From the NCBI GenBank assembly GCA_028817775.1, contig JAPPOW010000136.1, positions 1-22,233 of the forward strand: a stretch of DNA of 22,233 nt, written 5' to 3'. How positions within the stretch are numbered: position 1 is the stretch's first letter; the number at the start of each line of letters is the position of its first letter. A program made the position numbers and the translations under genes. Source of the DNA: Candidatus Melainabacteria bacterium. GTDB lineage: Bacteria > Cyanobacteriota > Vampirovibrionia > LMEP-6097. This document shows positions 1 to 7,124 of the stretch, piece after piece. A model generated the notes under the pieces. That model saw only the letters and a list, made by a program, of their open reading frames with translations, had not been told where the DNA came from and did not search any database.

Positions 1-1
1 T

Positions 2-1810
2 ATCAAGCTGCATGGAGTTGAAAAAATTCCAGTGGTAGTAATGCTGGAACAAGGAGGCGCTGCAGCCGGTAATGATGGTGATGATCGAGTATTACAACCA
101 GCAGGAGGAGCAGCACTTGCAGCTAATGGCGAAGCCGGCAATGATGCCTGGAGCGAGGATGCTGATGCTTGGAAAGCAGATGGAGATGATGATAGAAGAT
201 TTCCACTCAGAATCTTTCATCTAGTAGATGTTTCTGGCAGCATGGATGAACAAGCAGACTGGCAAGATGCTAGTGGTGAGACCAAATTAGGACTTGTTCA
301 AAGAACTATCAAGAACCTTAGCCAAAAACTGCCTGAAGGCATACGGCATATTCTCATCCCTTATTCAAGTTACTTGAGTAGAGATAGAGGTGACTATGAC
401 AGAGCAGAGAGACTTGTTACAGCAGTTCAAAAGCTTAATATTGAAGGAGGGACAAGAATAGAACTAGCTACAGAAGAAGCGCTCAGAATGATTCAAGCAG
501 AACCAGATTCACCAGAAGGTATAAAATACCGAAATCTTATAAGCCTGATATCTGACGGAGAGAATAATAGTGGCAATGCTGTTGTTCTTGCTAGCGCTGA
601 TAAATATGAGCAGCATAACGCAGCTGCCTTTAACTTGGGAGTTGGAACTCATTACAACGAAGCTCTTATGTACGGAGTTTTGGAGCAAGCTGGCTCAGGG
701 CTGCTTGCTCACATCCCACAAAAAGGTCAAACTTCAGTAGATGTTTTTGCTGAACTCCTACCAAACTATGTCACTCAAATAATTTCAGCTCCTTTCTATC
801 CAATCATCAGCTTTAACAAATGGTTCGACTCTGTAGTTAATATGAACCCAAGTATCAGAGCAGCCAAAGTAGATTATCAGAATCCTGTTTTTTACCACAA
901 AGCTGCAGTCGGCTACCAACACAAAGGTTTTGCAGTTGGCTTTATTGATAAGGACAAACTTGATCAAGCACGAGTGCACTCAATCTTGAAAGAATCCGCC
1001 GATACTGAAGCCATCGACACTGAAGAACTAGAGATCAAAGATTTTGATCCTACGGGTCTATTTCAGGATGCTGAACTAATCAAAAGAGCTCCACTTGAAG
1101 CACTCAAAGTACAAATGCTTAAGGAAAATAACCCTCAAGCCATTCAAGAATTCTTGGACGCTAATCCAGATCTTGATGCTGAGTTTCGTGAGAGACTAGA
1201 ACAACTGTCGGCTTCGCTCCAGTCATATCAAGCTCAGGGTGACATAAATTCTGCTAGAACTGCTGTCAGTAGTGAGACTGCTGTCTTTGGCAGAGATACC
1301 GTGATCTTTAGTCCTGATATGCCAGGCATGATGCCTGCAGTGCCTGATGCAGAAACTGCAGTAGGAGCTGGTGCTAACTATACTCAAGTTGCAGCAGCTC
1401 CTCCTCCAGTAAATCCACATGAAGCAGATTTCTCTGACCCTGATAGTGGAGTGGTAGGAGAAATAAAATCTGATTCTGATATAAGGAAACAAGCTTTGCG
1501 CTTTGAAAAAATAGCAGGTCAAGGTTTGTTTGTACCAAGACAGCCAGGAGCAGTGGAAGATTTTCTTATTGGAGATAATCAAGAGCTTATTATAGGTCGC
1601 TCAAATGACGTTGATATTCAAATCCGAGACAGTGCTGCAAGCAGGGAGCATTGCATTTTGAGCTGGCATGAAGGTAAACTTTTGCTCCGAGATTTGGCTT
1701 CTGCCAATGGTACTCTACTCAATACTGAGGATATCCAGGCTGATGAAGTCAGAGTACAAGACAAAGACATTATTCAAATTTGTGGTGAGAAATTCAGAGT
1801 TCATTTCTAA
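2..1810 (+). CDS. VWA-FHA domain protein (5' end outside window)
   Basis: The reading frame is open to the left edge, so the gene probably starts upstream; the first start codons inside are GTG at 32 and ATG at 41. Residues below count from GTG 32. A Gly/Ala/Asp-rich low-complexity stretch (about 7-55) precedes a von Willebrand A domain (about 58-260) with an intact metal-binding MIDAS site: DVSGS at 66-70, Thr141 in GGTR, and Asp175 in SDGEN. A middle region without a recognised domain and a Pro/Ala-rich linker (about 430-480) lead to a C-terminal forkhead-associated domain (about 514-592) with GR, SREH and NGT signature residues, which in this family binds phosphothreonine peptides. No signal peptide or membrane segment is visible in the part seen. 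The architecture suggests a cytosolic scaffold in Ser/Thr phosphorylation signalling; no kinase or phosphatase lies nearby. Partner and pathway are unknown. Confidence 0.85.
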   Translation: MKLHGVEKIPVVVMLEQGGAAAGNDGDDRVLQPAGGAALAANGEAGNDAWSEDADAWKADGDDDRRFPLRIFHLVDVSGSMDEQADWQDASGETKLGLVQRTIKNLSQKLPEGIRHILIPYSSYLSRDRGDYDRAERLVTAVQKLNIEGGTRIELATEEALRMIQAEPDSPEGIKYRNLISLISDGENNSGNAVVLASADKYEQHNAAAFNLGVGTHYNEALMYGVLEQAGSGLLAHIPQKGQTSVDVFAELLPNYVTQIISAPFYPIISFNKWFDSVVNMNPSIRAAKVDYQNPVFYHKAAVGYQHKGFAVGFIDKDKLDQARVHSILKESADTEAIDTEELEIKDFDPTGLFQDAELIKRAPLEALKVQMLKENNPQAIQEFLDANPDLDAEFRERLEQLSASLQSYQAQGDINSARTAVSSETAVFGRDTVIFSPDMPGMMPAVPDAETAVGAGANYTQVAAAPPPVNPHEADFSDPDSGVVGEIKSDSDIRKQALRFEKIAGQGLFVPRQPGAVEDFLIGDNQELIIGRSNDVDIQIRDSAASREHCILSWHEGKLLLRDLASANGTLLNTEDIQADEVRVQDKDIIQICGEKFRVHF

Positions 1811-1826
1811 ATTTCAAGAATTACAG

Positions 1827-1838
1827 TATAATAAGCAC
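1827..1838 (+). promoter_or_regulatory. -10 box for the 73-aa gene
   Basis: A perfect TATAAT (1827-1832) ends 6 nt before the ATG at 1839, so transcription would start at or next to the start codon. No Shine-Dalgarno is present. It lies just after the stop of the VWA-FHA gene. Confidence 0.65.
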
Positions 1839-2060
1839 ATGGCTTCAAGAGGAATGAAATTGGGCGGGGATCTAGATAATCTAGCTTATGCTTCGGCAGA
1901 TGAGTTTGATGCAGTGTTAAAGAAATTCTGTGCTACCAAGAATTGTAAGCCAGAGGCTGCAATTCGCTGGGCTTTGCAGCGTGCAATGTCTGAAGAAGAT
2001 CGCCAGCGCATACTGGCTAAATTCGAAGAATTATATAAATCTGGTGCTTCACTGATTTAA
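1839..2060 (+). CDS. Small hypothetical protein, 73 aa
   Basis: I do not recognise this protein. The start at ATG 1839 (MASRGMKLGG) is chosen over longer in-frame starts because the longer version would overlap the FHA-coding end of the preceding gene by over 140 bp in another frame, and because a perfect TATAAT sits 6 nt before this ATG. The protein is soluble and probably mostly helical, with two cysteines (CATKNC) near the middle and a charged C-terminal helix (residues about 50-68). It has no signal peptide or membrane segment. A palindromic repeat and metG follow it. Its codon use looks like that of its neighbours. It may be a small DNA- or protein-binding factor, but nothing in the sequence shows which. 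Confidence 0.7.
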   Translation: MASRGMKLGGDLDNLAYASADEFDAVLKKFCATKNCKPEAAIRWALQRAMSEEDRQRILAKFEELYKSGASLI

Positions 2061-2062
2061 GG

Positions 2063-2153
2063 TTGTCATCCTGAGACACAGCGAAGCTGTGACGTCAGGA
2101 CCTCATGGCTTAATTTTATGAGATCCTGACGCCTTTCAGGCTCAGGATGACAA
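2063..2153. repeat. Palindromic repeat, family D, full copy
   Basis: A 91-bp element bounded by perfect 13-bp inverted arms, TTGTCATCCTGAG (2063-2075) and its complement (2141-2153), with further internal hairpins (for example ACAGC/GCTGT around 2078-2090). It fills the gap between the 73-aa gene and metG and abuts the metG -10 box. A short relative lies at 18712-18765. Confidence 0.8.
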
Positions 2154-2174
2154 TGCTAGAATCATTAACTCTGT
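2154..2174 (+). promoter_or_regulatory. Extended -10 promoter of metG
   Basis: TGCTAGAAT (2154-2162) matches TGnTAnnnT and begins immediately after the repeat at 2063-2153. The ATG follows 12 nt later, giving a predicted leader of only about 5 nt. No Shine-Dalgarno is visible. Confidence 0.6.
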
Positions 2175-3746
2175 ATGACTTATTACATAACGACACCATT
2201 ATTTTATGTCAATGATCTGCCTCATATAGGTAGTGCTTATCCAACAATCGCCTGTGATTTTTTCGCTGGTCACATGATGCAACGTGGAGAGGACGTAAAA
2301 TTCCTCACTGGTACCGATGAGCACGGACAGAAGATCGAGAAATCTGCCAAAGCGGCTGGCAAAAGTCCCCAAGAACACTGCGATTATATCGCTGAGGAGT
2401 TCAAAAAACTCTGGCAAATCTTAGATATCAACTACGACTATTTTGTGCGTACCAGCTCTAAGGATCACTATCAATTTGTGACTGAATTTTTTGAGAAAGT
2501 CAAAGCCAATGGTGATATTTACAAGGGTGAATACAAAGGTCTCTACTGTACTCACTGCGAAGATTTTTGGCTTGAGAAAGATTTAGTCGAAGAAGGCGAT
2601 GAACAACTCTGCCCAACTCACCGTAAGCCAGTAGAAGAATATTCTCAGGAGAATTATTTCTTTGCTCTTTCTAAGTACCAAGATAAATTAGAAAAATATA
2701 TCGAAGACAATCCAGACTTCATCAGTCCAGACTACCGTAAGAATGAAGTTATGGGTTGGATCAAAGACGGGCTGCGTGATTTTCCAATCTCACGTGCCAA
2801 CTTAGATTGGGGTATTCCAATCAAGGATAGTGAACAAGTAATTTACGTTTGGTTTGACGCGCTCTTGGGCTATATCTCTGGACTTGGTGCTGACCGTGAA
2901 TCTTACTGGAAACAAGATTCCAAGATCGTTCATATCATTGGCAAAGATATTTTGAGATTCCATGCTGTTTACTGGCCAGCTATCTTGATGTCTGCTGGCT
3001 ACCCACTACCAGCCAAAGTCTTTGGGCATGGTTTCCTAACCAAAGATGGCATGAAGATGGGCAAGACTCTTGGTAATATCATTGACCCGGTAGCACTTAC
3101 TGAAAGCTATGGCGCTGAAGCAGTGAGATTTTATTTCTTGCGCGAGATGGTCTTCGGACGTGACGGTGATTATACTGATGCTGGTTTCATTGAAAGGCTC
3201 AACTCTGACCTTGCCAATAACCTAGGTAACTTACTCAACAGGGCACTCAAGCTAATCAATAAATACTGTGATGGCGTGGTGCCTGAAATTAAAGTAGCCA
3301 GCCATGATGCTTTGCACCAAAGCTTTGTGAACCATCTCGATGAGCTCAATCCATACTTCGCCCTTGAAGAAGTATTTAAGATGCTTGATGCAACCAACGC
3401 TAGAATCAATGGAGTTGAACCATGGCGCGCGCTCAAAACCGAGCCTGATAATCAAGAAGCTCTCACCAGCTTAGTTGAAGCACTAGAAGCTTGCAAGCAA
3501 GCAGCTGTTTACCTGGCACCGATCATGCCCCAACTAAGCAAGGAAATCTTTATCAACCTAGGACTTTATAGCAAGGAGCAGATCACTGAACTTGATCGTA
3601 GAAGCCTATTGAGTAAGTTTTTTGACTTAAGTCAAAAAGATAGAGTCCTAGCAGGAACCAAAGTGGCAGAGAAACCTGAACCGATATTTGCACGTCTTCA
3701 GCGGGGGGATTGCGACGTCGCCAGCCTTGCCGGCTCCTCGCAATGA
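2175..3746 (+). CDS. metG: Methionyl-tRNA synthetase
   Basis: Class I aminoacyl-tRNA synthetase charging tRNA-Met in the cytosol. Visible are the HIGH-type motif (HIGS, residues 17-20), the zinc-knuckle region with CTHC and CPTH near 126-150, the KMSKS-type loop as KMGKT (294-298), and the anticodon-binding helix region including NNLGNLLNR (about 350). At 523 aa it lacks the C-terminal tRNA-binding/dimerisation domain of longer MetRS enzymes. The natural end is probably near PIFARLQ; the last 14 or so residues (GDCDVASLAGSSQ) are encoded by a palindromic repeat that also supplies the stop. It heads an operon with waaA, lpxK and a LuxR-type gene, and its TGA overlaps the waaA ATG. The KMGKT variant and core sequence resemble cyanobacterial/plastid MetRS (from memory, not searched). 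Confidence 0.96.
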   Translation: MTYYITTPLFYVNDLPHIGSAYPTIACDFFAGHMMQRGEDVKFLTGTDEHGQKIEKSAKAAGKSPQEHCDYIAEEFKKLWQILDINYDYFVRTSSKDHYQFVTEFFEKVKANGDIYKGEYKGLYCTHCEDFWLEKDLVEEGDEQLCPTHRKPVEEYSQENYFFALSKYQDKLEKYIEDNPDFISPDYRKNEVMGWIKDGLRDFPISRANLDWGIPIKDSEQVIYVWFDALLGYISGLGADRESYWKQDSKIVHIIGKDILRFHAVYWPAILMSAGYPLPAKVFGHGFLTKDGMKMGKTLGNIIDPVALTESYGAEAVRFYFLREMVFGRDGDYTDAGFIERLNSDLANNLGNLLNRALKLINKYCDGVVPEIKVASHDALHQSFVNHLDELNPYFALEEVFKMLDATNARINGVEPWRALKTEPDNQEALTSLVEALEACKQAAVYLAPIMPQLSKEIFINLGLYSKEQITELDRRSLLSKFFDLSQKDRVLAGTKVAEKPEPIFARLQRGDCDVASLAGSSQ

Positions 3747-3747
3747 C
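3709..3747. repeat. Palindromic repeat, family C-like, at metG/waaA junction
   Basis: A short element with ATTGCGA (3709-3715) and TCGCAAT (3738-3744) as inverted ends and GCC/GGC-rich internal pairing. It ends in the CTCGCAATGAC edge shared with the copies at 7026-7114 and 21186-21272. It encodes the metG C-terminal tail, the metG stop and the waaA start. Confidence 0.7.
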
Positions 3748-5119
3748 AAGTGTGATTTTCTACCCTTTATATTTTCTAGGCTGGACTTTGGCAATCCCAG
3801 TACTGATGCTGCTAGCTTATACTCTAGTACCCAAATGGAAAGCTGGTCTCCAAGGACGTCTGGGCAAACTAGACCCAGCTTTATTTCCTAAAATGAAAAT
3901 CAACCCAATGGCAAGACCAATTTGGTTTCATGCAATTTCAGTCGGTGAACTCAATGCTTTGATTCCACTTCTCTATGCCTTTATGGGTAGACCACTAGTG
4001 CTCAGTGTAGGCACAGCGACCGCTCACAAACTTGCCCAAGAGAAACTCAAAGAAGAAATAGAAACCAATATGATCCGCTTAATTTTCATGCCTTGGGATC
4101 ATCCGCATATAGTTTCCAAATCACTTGATCAAATCCAACCCAAAGCAATAGTCTTGATGGAAAGTGAGATCTGGCCTGCTCTAATTCATGAAGCAAGCAA
4201 ACGAGAAATTAAAACCATGATAGTCAACGCCAAGCTCTCTGATTTCTCACTGCAACTTTACAAAACTTGTTCTTGGTTGATTGCACCAATTTTCCAAAAA
4301 CTATCATTAGTACTAGCACAGAGCGCACAGCACTGCCGTAAGTATATTGAAATGCAAGTTGATCCTGATGATATTTTTATGACTGGCAATATCAAATTTG
4401 CTGCTTTGCCTGATCTTAAAGTCAATCAGAATAATGATCTGCGGGCTGAGCTTGGTTATACTAAGGAGAATATAATTTGGGTTTGTGGCTCCACTCACCC
4501 TGAAGAAGAATCATTATTGGTCGCAATCTTCCAAGAGCTGCAAGCCAAACTACCAGAACTTAGATTGATCATTGCTCCGCGGCACCCAGAACGTTTTGCC
4601 ACAGTGGAGGTAATTATTAATTCAGCAGCTCATCTCGTTCCACGCAGATACTCTCGTCATTGCGAGGTTCAGGGTCACCAAAACCCAGAGACGATGGTGA
4701 TGACAGAAAGCCCCGTTCAGACGAAGCAATCCAGTGGAACAAACGACGTGTTACTCATTGACACCATCGGTGATCTAATGAAGATATATTCAATCGCCAA
4801 TATAGTACTTGTCGGTGGCACTATCAACGAAACTATTGGTGGTCATAATGTACTTGAGCCTGCTTCCCATGCTGCTGCTGTAGTAGTGGGACCATATTTC
4901 CACAAGAATACAGAGATGGTAGATATGCTTGAGCAAGCAGATGGTTTAGAAATTGCAGAGACCAAAGAAGATATTCGTTTGATAGTCAAAGACTTAGCTA
5001 GTAATGAAAACAAACGAGTCTTGATGGGAGCTAATGGCAAGAACTTGGTTGAGAACAACCGTAAGATTTTAGCTAATGTTGCTAGCAAACTTAAAACAGC
5101 ACTAGGAGAAGCAGCATGA
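3743..5119 (+). CDS. waaA: Kdo transferase (3-deoxy-D-manno-octulosonate transferase)
   Basis: Glycosyltransferase family 30 enzyme that adds Kdo from CMP-Kdo to the lipid A precursor at the inner face of the inner membrane. An N-terminal hydrophobic anchor (about 4-25) is followed by the catalytic loop WFHAISVGE (Glu as base), MESEIWP, CGSTHPEEE, APRHPER and the C-terminal GGHNVLEPA nucleotide-sugar motif. The start chosen is ATG 3743, overlapping the metG TGA as ATGA; the longer start at 3710 would only add repeat-derived residues. At 458 aa it is longer than the usual 420-430, because about 28 residues (RHCEVQGHQN... to ...VQTKQSSG) between APRHPER and the next conserved block (DVLLIDTIGDL) are encoded by an inserted palindromic repeat (4655-4740). 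Its ATGA overlap with lpxK fits a joint lipid A operon. The symbol kdtA is a synonym. Confidence 0.95.
   Translation: MTSVIFYPLYFLGWTLAIPVLMLLAYTLVPKWKAGLQGRLGKLDPALFPKMKINPMARPIWFHAISVGELNALIPLLYAFMGRPLVLSVGTATAHKLAQEKLKEEIETNMIRLIFMPWDHPHIVSKSLDQIQPKAIVLMESEIWPALIHEASKREIKTMIVNAKLSDFSLQLYKTCSWLIAPIFQKLSLVLAQSAQHCRKYIEMQVDPDDIFMTGNIKFAALPDLKVNQNNDLRAELGYTKENIIWVCGSTHPEEESLLVAIFQELQAKLPELRLIIAPRHPERFATVEVIINSAAHLVPRRYSRHCEVQGHQNPETMVMTESPVQTKQSSGTNDVLLIDTIGDLMKIYSIANIVLVGGTINETIGGHNVLEPASHAAAVVVGPYFHKNTEMVDMLEQADGLEIAETKEDIRLIVKDLASNENKRVLMGANGKNLVENNRKILANVASKLKTALGEAA
4655..4740. repeat. Palindromic repeat, family C, in frame inside waaA
   Basis: The left edge GTCATTGCGAGG (4656-4667) and the right part GACGAAGCAATCCAGTGG (4720-4737) match the intergenic copy at 7026-7114. 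The frame stays open through it and adds about 28 residues to WaaA between two conserved blocks. Confidence 0.75.
5104..5115 (+). promoter_or_regulatory. Ribosome binding site of lpxK
   Basis: AGGAG (5104-5108) lies 7 nt before the lpxK ATG, inside the end of waaA. It shows that this genome does use Shine-Dalgarno initiation for internal operon genes, in contrast to its operon heads. Confidence 0.7.
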
Positions 5120-6072
5120 TCAAAAGCATTCTCTCCTTGCCTTATCAAATTGTTCATAGCTTGCGCTGCCTGCTCTACGACTGGGGAGTCTGCCAAAGGA
5201 AAAAACTACCAGCTTATACTATCTCTATTGGTAATTTAAGTTTTGGTGGTACTGGCAAAACTCCAGTAACAATTGCTATTGCCAAATATTTGAATGATCA
5301 AGGACTTAAAGTCTGTGTACTAACTCGCGGCTACAAAAGCAAAATTAAGAACTATCCAGTAATTTTATCCCCCGAGCCCGGAGCCCAGAGCCCAGAGCCA
5401 TTTATTGGTGACGAAGCCATGGAGATGTTCAATGCTTTCAAAGATACAGGCATCATTTTAACTGTCGATCCCAATAGATATAGAGCAGGGGAAATTACTA
5501 GTCAAAAACACCCAATCGATGTCTTTGTACTTGATGACGGGATGCAGCATCTCGGTTTAGCCAGGGATTTAGAGATAGTTCTAAAGAACGTCAATGAATC
5601 AGGTTTTATGCGTGAATTTCCATGGGCAGAGTCCAAGGCAGATCACATCATATATACCAAGGTCGATGAGCAATGGATCACTGATAATGAAAAATCAGAA
5701 AATCCAAAAAAATACGCCAGATTTAACCTGAGCTTAACCAAAACTTTGCATCCTACAGAAAGTCTAGGGGTTTTGACCGGAGTAGCTGACCCTAGTTCAT
5801 TAGTGAAAATGCTCAAAAATGAACTAGCGGCCCAGGGATTTCAGTCAAAACAGTTGGAAAAAATAGTGACTAGATTCTATCCAGATCATCATTTTTTCTC
5901 CTTGGGTGAAGTTAAGGAGGTACTTGCATTGGGTATAAACATAATAACTACAGAGAAAGATCTAGTTAGAATACCTGGGGAGTATCGAGATCGGTTTGTA
6001 GTTGCAAAACTTGAGCTCAATTTTGAGCCTGAGTCTTTGCTTCAAGACTTGTATAAGGGGGTAACGAGATGA
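5116..6072 (+). CDS. lpxK: Tetraacyldisaccharide 4'-kinase
   Basis: Membrane-associated P-loop kinase that phosphorylates the 4' position of the lipid A disaccharide. The Walker A motif GGTGKTP (about 46-52) follows SIGNLSF; RGYKSK, GDEAMEM, DPNRYRAG and the DDGMQH motif are all in the family order. The 318-aa length is normal. A short Gly/Pro/Ser-rich segment (SPEPGAQSPEP, about 87-97) is encoded by a tandem GAGCCC-type repeat and replaces the usual short linker before GDEA. The ATG overlaps the waaA stop (ATGA) and has a good Shine-Dalgarno; the lpxK TGA overlaps the next start in the same way. Neighbouring waaA supports the lipid A assignment. Confidence 0.95.
   Translation: MIKSILSLPYQIVHSLRCLLYDWGVCQRKKLPAYTISIGNLSFGGTGKTPVTIAIAKYLNDQGLKVCVLTRGYKSKIKNYPVILSPEPGAQSPEPFIGDEAMEMFNAFKDTGIILTVDPNRYRAGEITSQKHPIDVFVLDDGMQHLGLARDLEIVLKNVNESGFMREFPWAESKADHIIYTKVDEQWITDNEKSENPKKYARFNLSLTKTLHPTESLGVLTGVADPSSLVKMLKNELAAQGFQSKQLEKIVTRFYPDHHFFSLGEVKEVLALGINIITTEKDLVRIPGEYRDRFVVAKLELNFEPESLLQDLYKGVTR
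5370..5399. repeat. GAGCCC-type tandem repeat inside lpxK
   Basis: A run of GAGCCC/GAGCCCA units (CCCGAGCCCGGAGCCCAGAG then CCCAGAGCC) encoding SPEPGAQSPEP. Its composition differs clearly from the surrounding AT-rich coding sequence. Confidence 0.55.
6055..6068 (+). promoter_or_regulatory. Ribosome binding site of the LuxR-type gene
   Basis: AAGGGGG (6055-6061) lies 7 nt before the ATG at 6069, inside the end of lpxK. It is a second internal operon gene with a Shine-Dalgarno-like purine run. Confidence 0.6.
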
Positions 6073-6362
6073 GTCAAGAACAACTAGAACAAGGGCTAAC
6101 GACAAATGAATTGTTGAATAGCACAACTGACGAGCAATTACCAAGCTATGGTAGTCGCAGTAAGAGTAGGTTATCGAAACGTGAGATGCAGGTTTTGATT
6201 CAAATCAAGGAAGGTTTGCGTAATCCAGAAATTGCAGCTGACTTGGGTTTGAGTACCAAGACAGTTGAAAATCATGTAAGAAGTATTTTGCAAAAGCTTG
6301 GTGCTAAGAATAGAACCGAAGCTGTTGTGATAGCGTTGAAGAACTCTTTGATAGAAATTTAA
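6069..6362 (+). CDS. Stand-alone LuxR-type HTH regulator, 97 aa
   Basis: After an N-terminal Gln/Thr/Ser-rich tail of about 33 residues, the rest is a LuxR/GerE-type helix-turn-helix domain: LSKREMQVL, then GLRNPEIAADLGLSTKTVEN and HVRSILQKLGAKNRTEAV. There is no receiver or autoinducer domain. Single-domain proteins of this type bind DNA as dimers. Its ATGA overlap with lpxK and its Shine-Dalgarno place it as the last gene of the metG-waaA-lpxK operon, so it would be made along with lipid A enzymes. Whether it regulates envelope genes is inference. A palindromic repeat follows 7 nt or so after its stop. Confidence 0.85.
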   Translation: MSQEQLEQGLTTNELLNSTTDEQLPSYGSRSKSRLSKREMQVLIQIKEGLRNPEIAADLGLSTKTVENHVRSILQKLGAKNRTEAVVIALKNSLIEI

Positions 6363-6369
6363 TTTTAGA

Positions 6370-6458
6370 GTGGAACGCTCTAACGCTGTAAGGCTGTAGC
6401 GCTGTAACGGTTTTACCGTAAGCCGCTAGAGCGATACAGCCCTAGAGCGCTACAGCGA
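6370..6458. repeat. Palindromic repeat, family A, copy 1
   Basis: A stem-rich element of CGCTCTAACGCTGTAAGG-type sequence between two convergent genes. Positions 6376-6410 (35 bp) are identical, in reverse complement, to 16009-16043. Inverted halves (for example CGCTCTA/TAGAGCG and GCTGTAGCGCT against AGCGCTACAGC) can form a long hairpin. It contains the NUDIX gene stop codon (6450-6452). It could work as a bidirectional terminator, though no T-run is seen. Confidence 0.85.
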
Positions 6459-6983
6459 CACATATCGTTGTGCAAGAAACAATGCAGCTATCGTCTTGGC
6501 GTCAGGGATTTGTCCCTGATGAATAAGTTCATGCGTGTGTTTTAGCGGCATCATTTCTAATTCAACAAACTCGCCGTGGTCGAGTTGCTGGTCGCCAGCA
6601 ACCAGGTCAAGGGCTAGGTAAATATAGAGACGTTCAGTCGAGTAACCTGGACATGGGTAAATGAAACCCAGGTCTATCCAGTTAGTCGAACTGTAACCAG
6701 TTTCTTCTTGTAATTCCCGCTTGGCAGCTTGGAATGGATCCTCCTTTCCGTCTAGCTTGCCGGCGGGAATTTCATATATGATCTCACCAACAGGACTGCG
6801 AAACTGTTTGATCAAAGCAATTTGATCATCAATAATTGGCACCACGCAGACTCCGCCTGGGTGAACAAAGTACTGACGACTTGCTTGCATGGGTGGCTCC
6901 ACTTCTATCTCAACATGGTCTTCCATAAAGTCCAAGAATTTACCTTTGTATAGAATTTGGGATCTAATGGTTCTCTCAATCAT
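6450..6983 (-). CDS. NUDIX hydrolase, ADP-ribose pyrophosphatase type
   Basis: A 177-aa hydrolase probably splitting ADP-ribose or a related nucleotide sugar. The NUDIX box is complete at about 75-97: Gly75 in PAGKLDG, Glu81, RELQEETGY. Upstream HPGGVCVVP and RSPVGEIIYEIPAGKLD, and downstream PCPGYSTERLYIYLA, fit the NudF/ADP-ribose pyrophosphatase branch. The start is ATG 6983, with a perfect TATAAT 7 nt upstream on the same strand and no Shine-Dalgarno. The stop is supplied by the palindromic repeat at 6370-6458, and the last residues (YVSL) border it. It lies downstream of the PDZ gene on the same strand but is separated from it by another repeat and has its own promoter. Confidence 0.92.
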   Translation of the reverse strand: MIERTIRSQILYKGKFLDFMEDHVEIEVEPPMQASRQYFVHPGGVCVVPIIDDQIALIKQFRSPVGEIIYEIPAGKLDGKEDPFQAAKRELQEETGYSSTNWIDLGFIYPCPGYSTERLYIYLALDLVAGDQQLDHGEFVELEMMPLKHTHELIHQGQIPDAKTIAALFLAQRYVSL

Positions 6984-6996
6984 GTGATTTATTATA
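6984..6996 (-). promoter_or_regulatory. -10 box of the NUDIX gene
   Basis: On the minus strand a perfect TATAAT (6996-6991) is followed by 7 nt and the ATG. This predicts a leaderless transcript; no Shine-Dalgarno is present. Confidence 0.65.
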
Positions 6997-7025
6997 GGTG
7001 ATAATGCTGCTCTAGAAGCTTAATC

Positions 7026-7114
7026 TCATTGCGAGGAACGTCAGTGACGAAGCAATCCAGTGGACAGTTTTTAACTATCAACTAGATTGCTTCGTCGCAA
7101 GCTCCTCGCAATGA
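7026..7114. repeat. Palindromic repeat, family C, full copy 1
   Basis: An 89-bp element with outer 12-bp arms TCATTGCGAGGA / TCCTCGCAATGA and inner 12-bp arms GACGAAGCAATC / GATTGCTTCGTC around a loop containing GTGGACAGTTT. It lies between the NUDIX and PDZ genes. The copy at 21186-21272 aligns with it in the opposite orientation. Confidence 0.85.
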
Positions 7115-7124
7115 CCGAGAAAGC

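Noticed and set aside
1668..1838. Earlier start for the 73-aa gene at 1668
   Set aside because: It overlaps the conserved FHA coding region in another frame, and a TATAAT sits right before ATG 1839.
3054..3068. KMGKT as a damaged KMSKS motif in metG
   Set aside because: The lysines needed for ATP binding are kept, and KMGK forms are familiar from cyanobacterial/plastid-type MetRS; not a sign of inactivation.
3710..3742. Earlier waaA start at 3710
   Set aside because: The extra 11 residues are repeat DNA; the ATGA overlap at 3743 matches the other junctions in the operon.
6370..6458. Calling the palindromic repeats intrinsic terminators
   Set aside because: Long hairpins are possible, but no T-run follows on either strand, so they are listed as repeats only.
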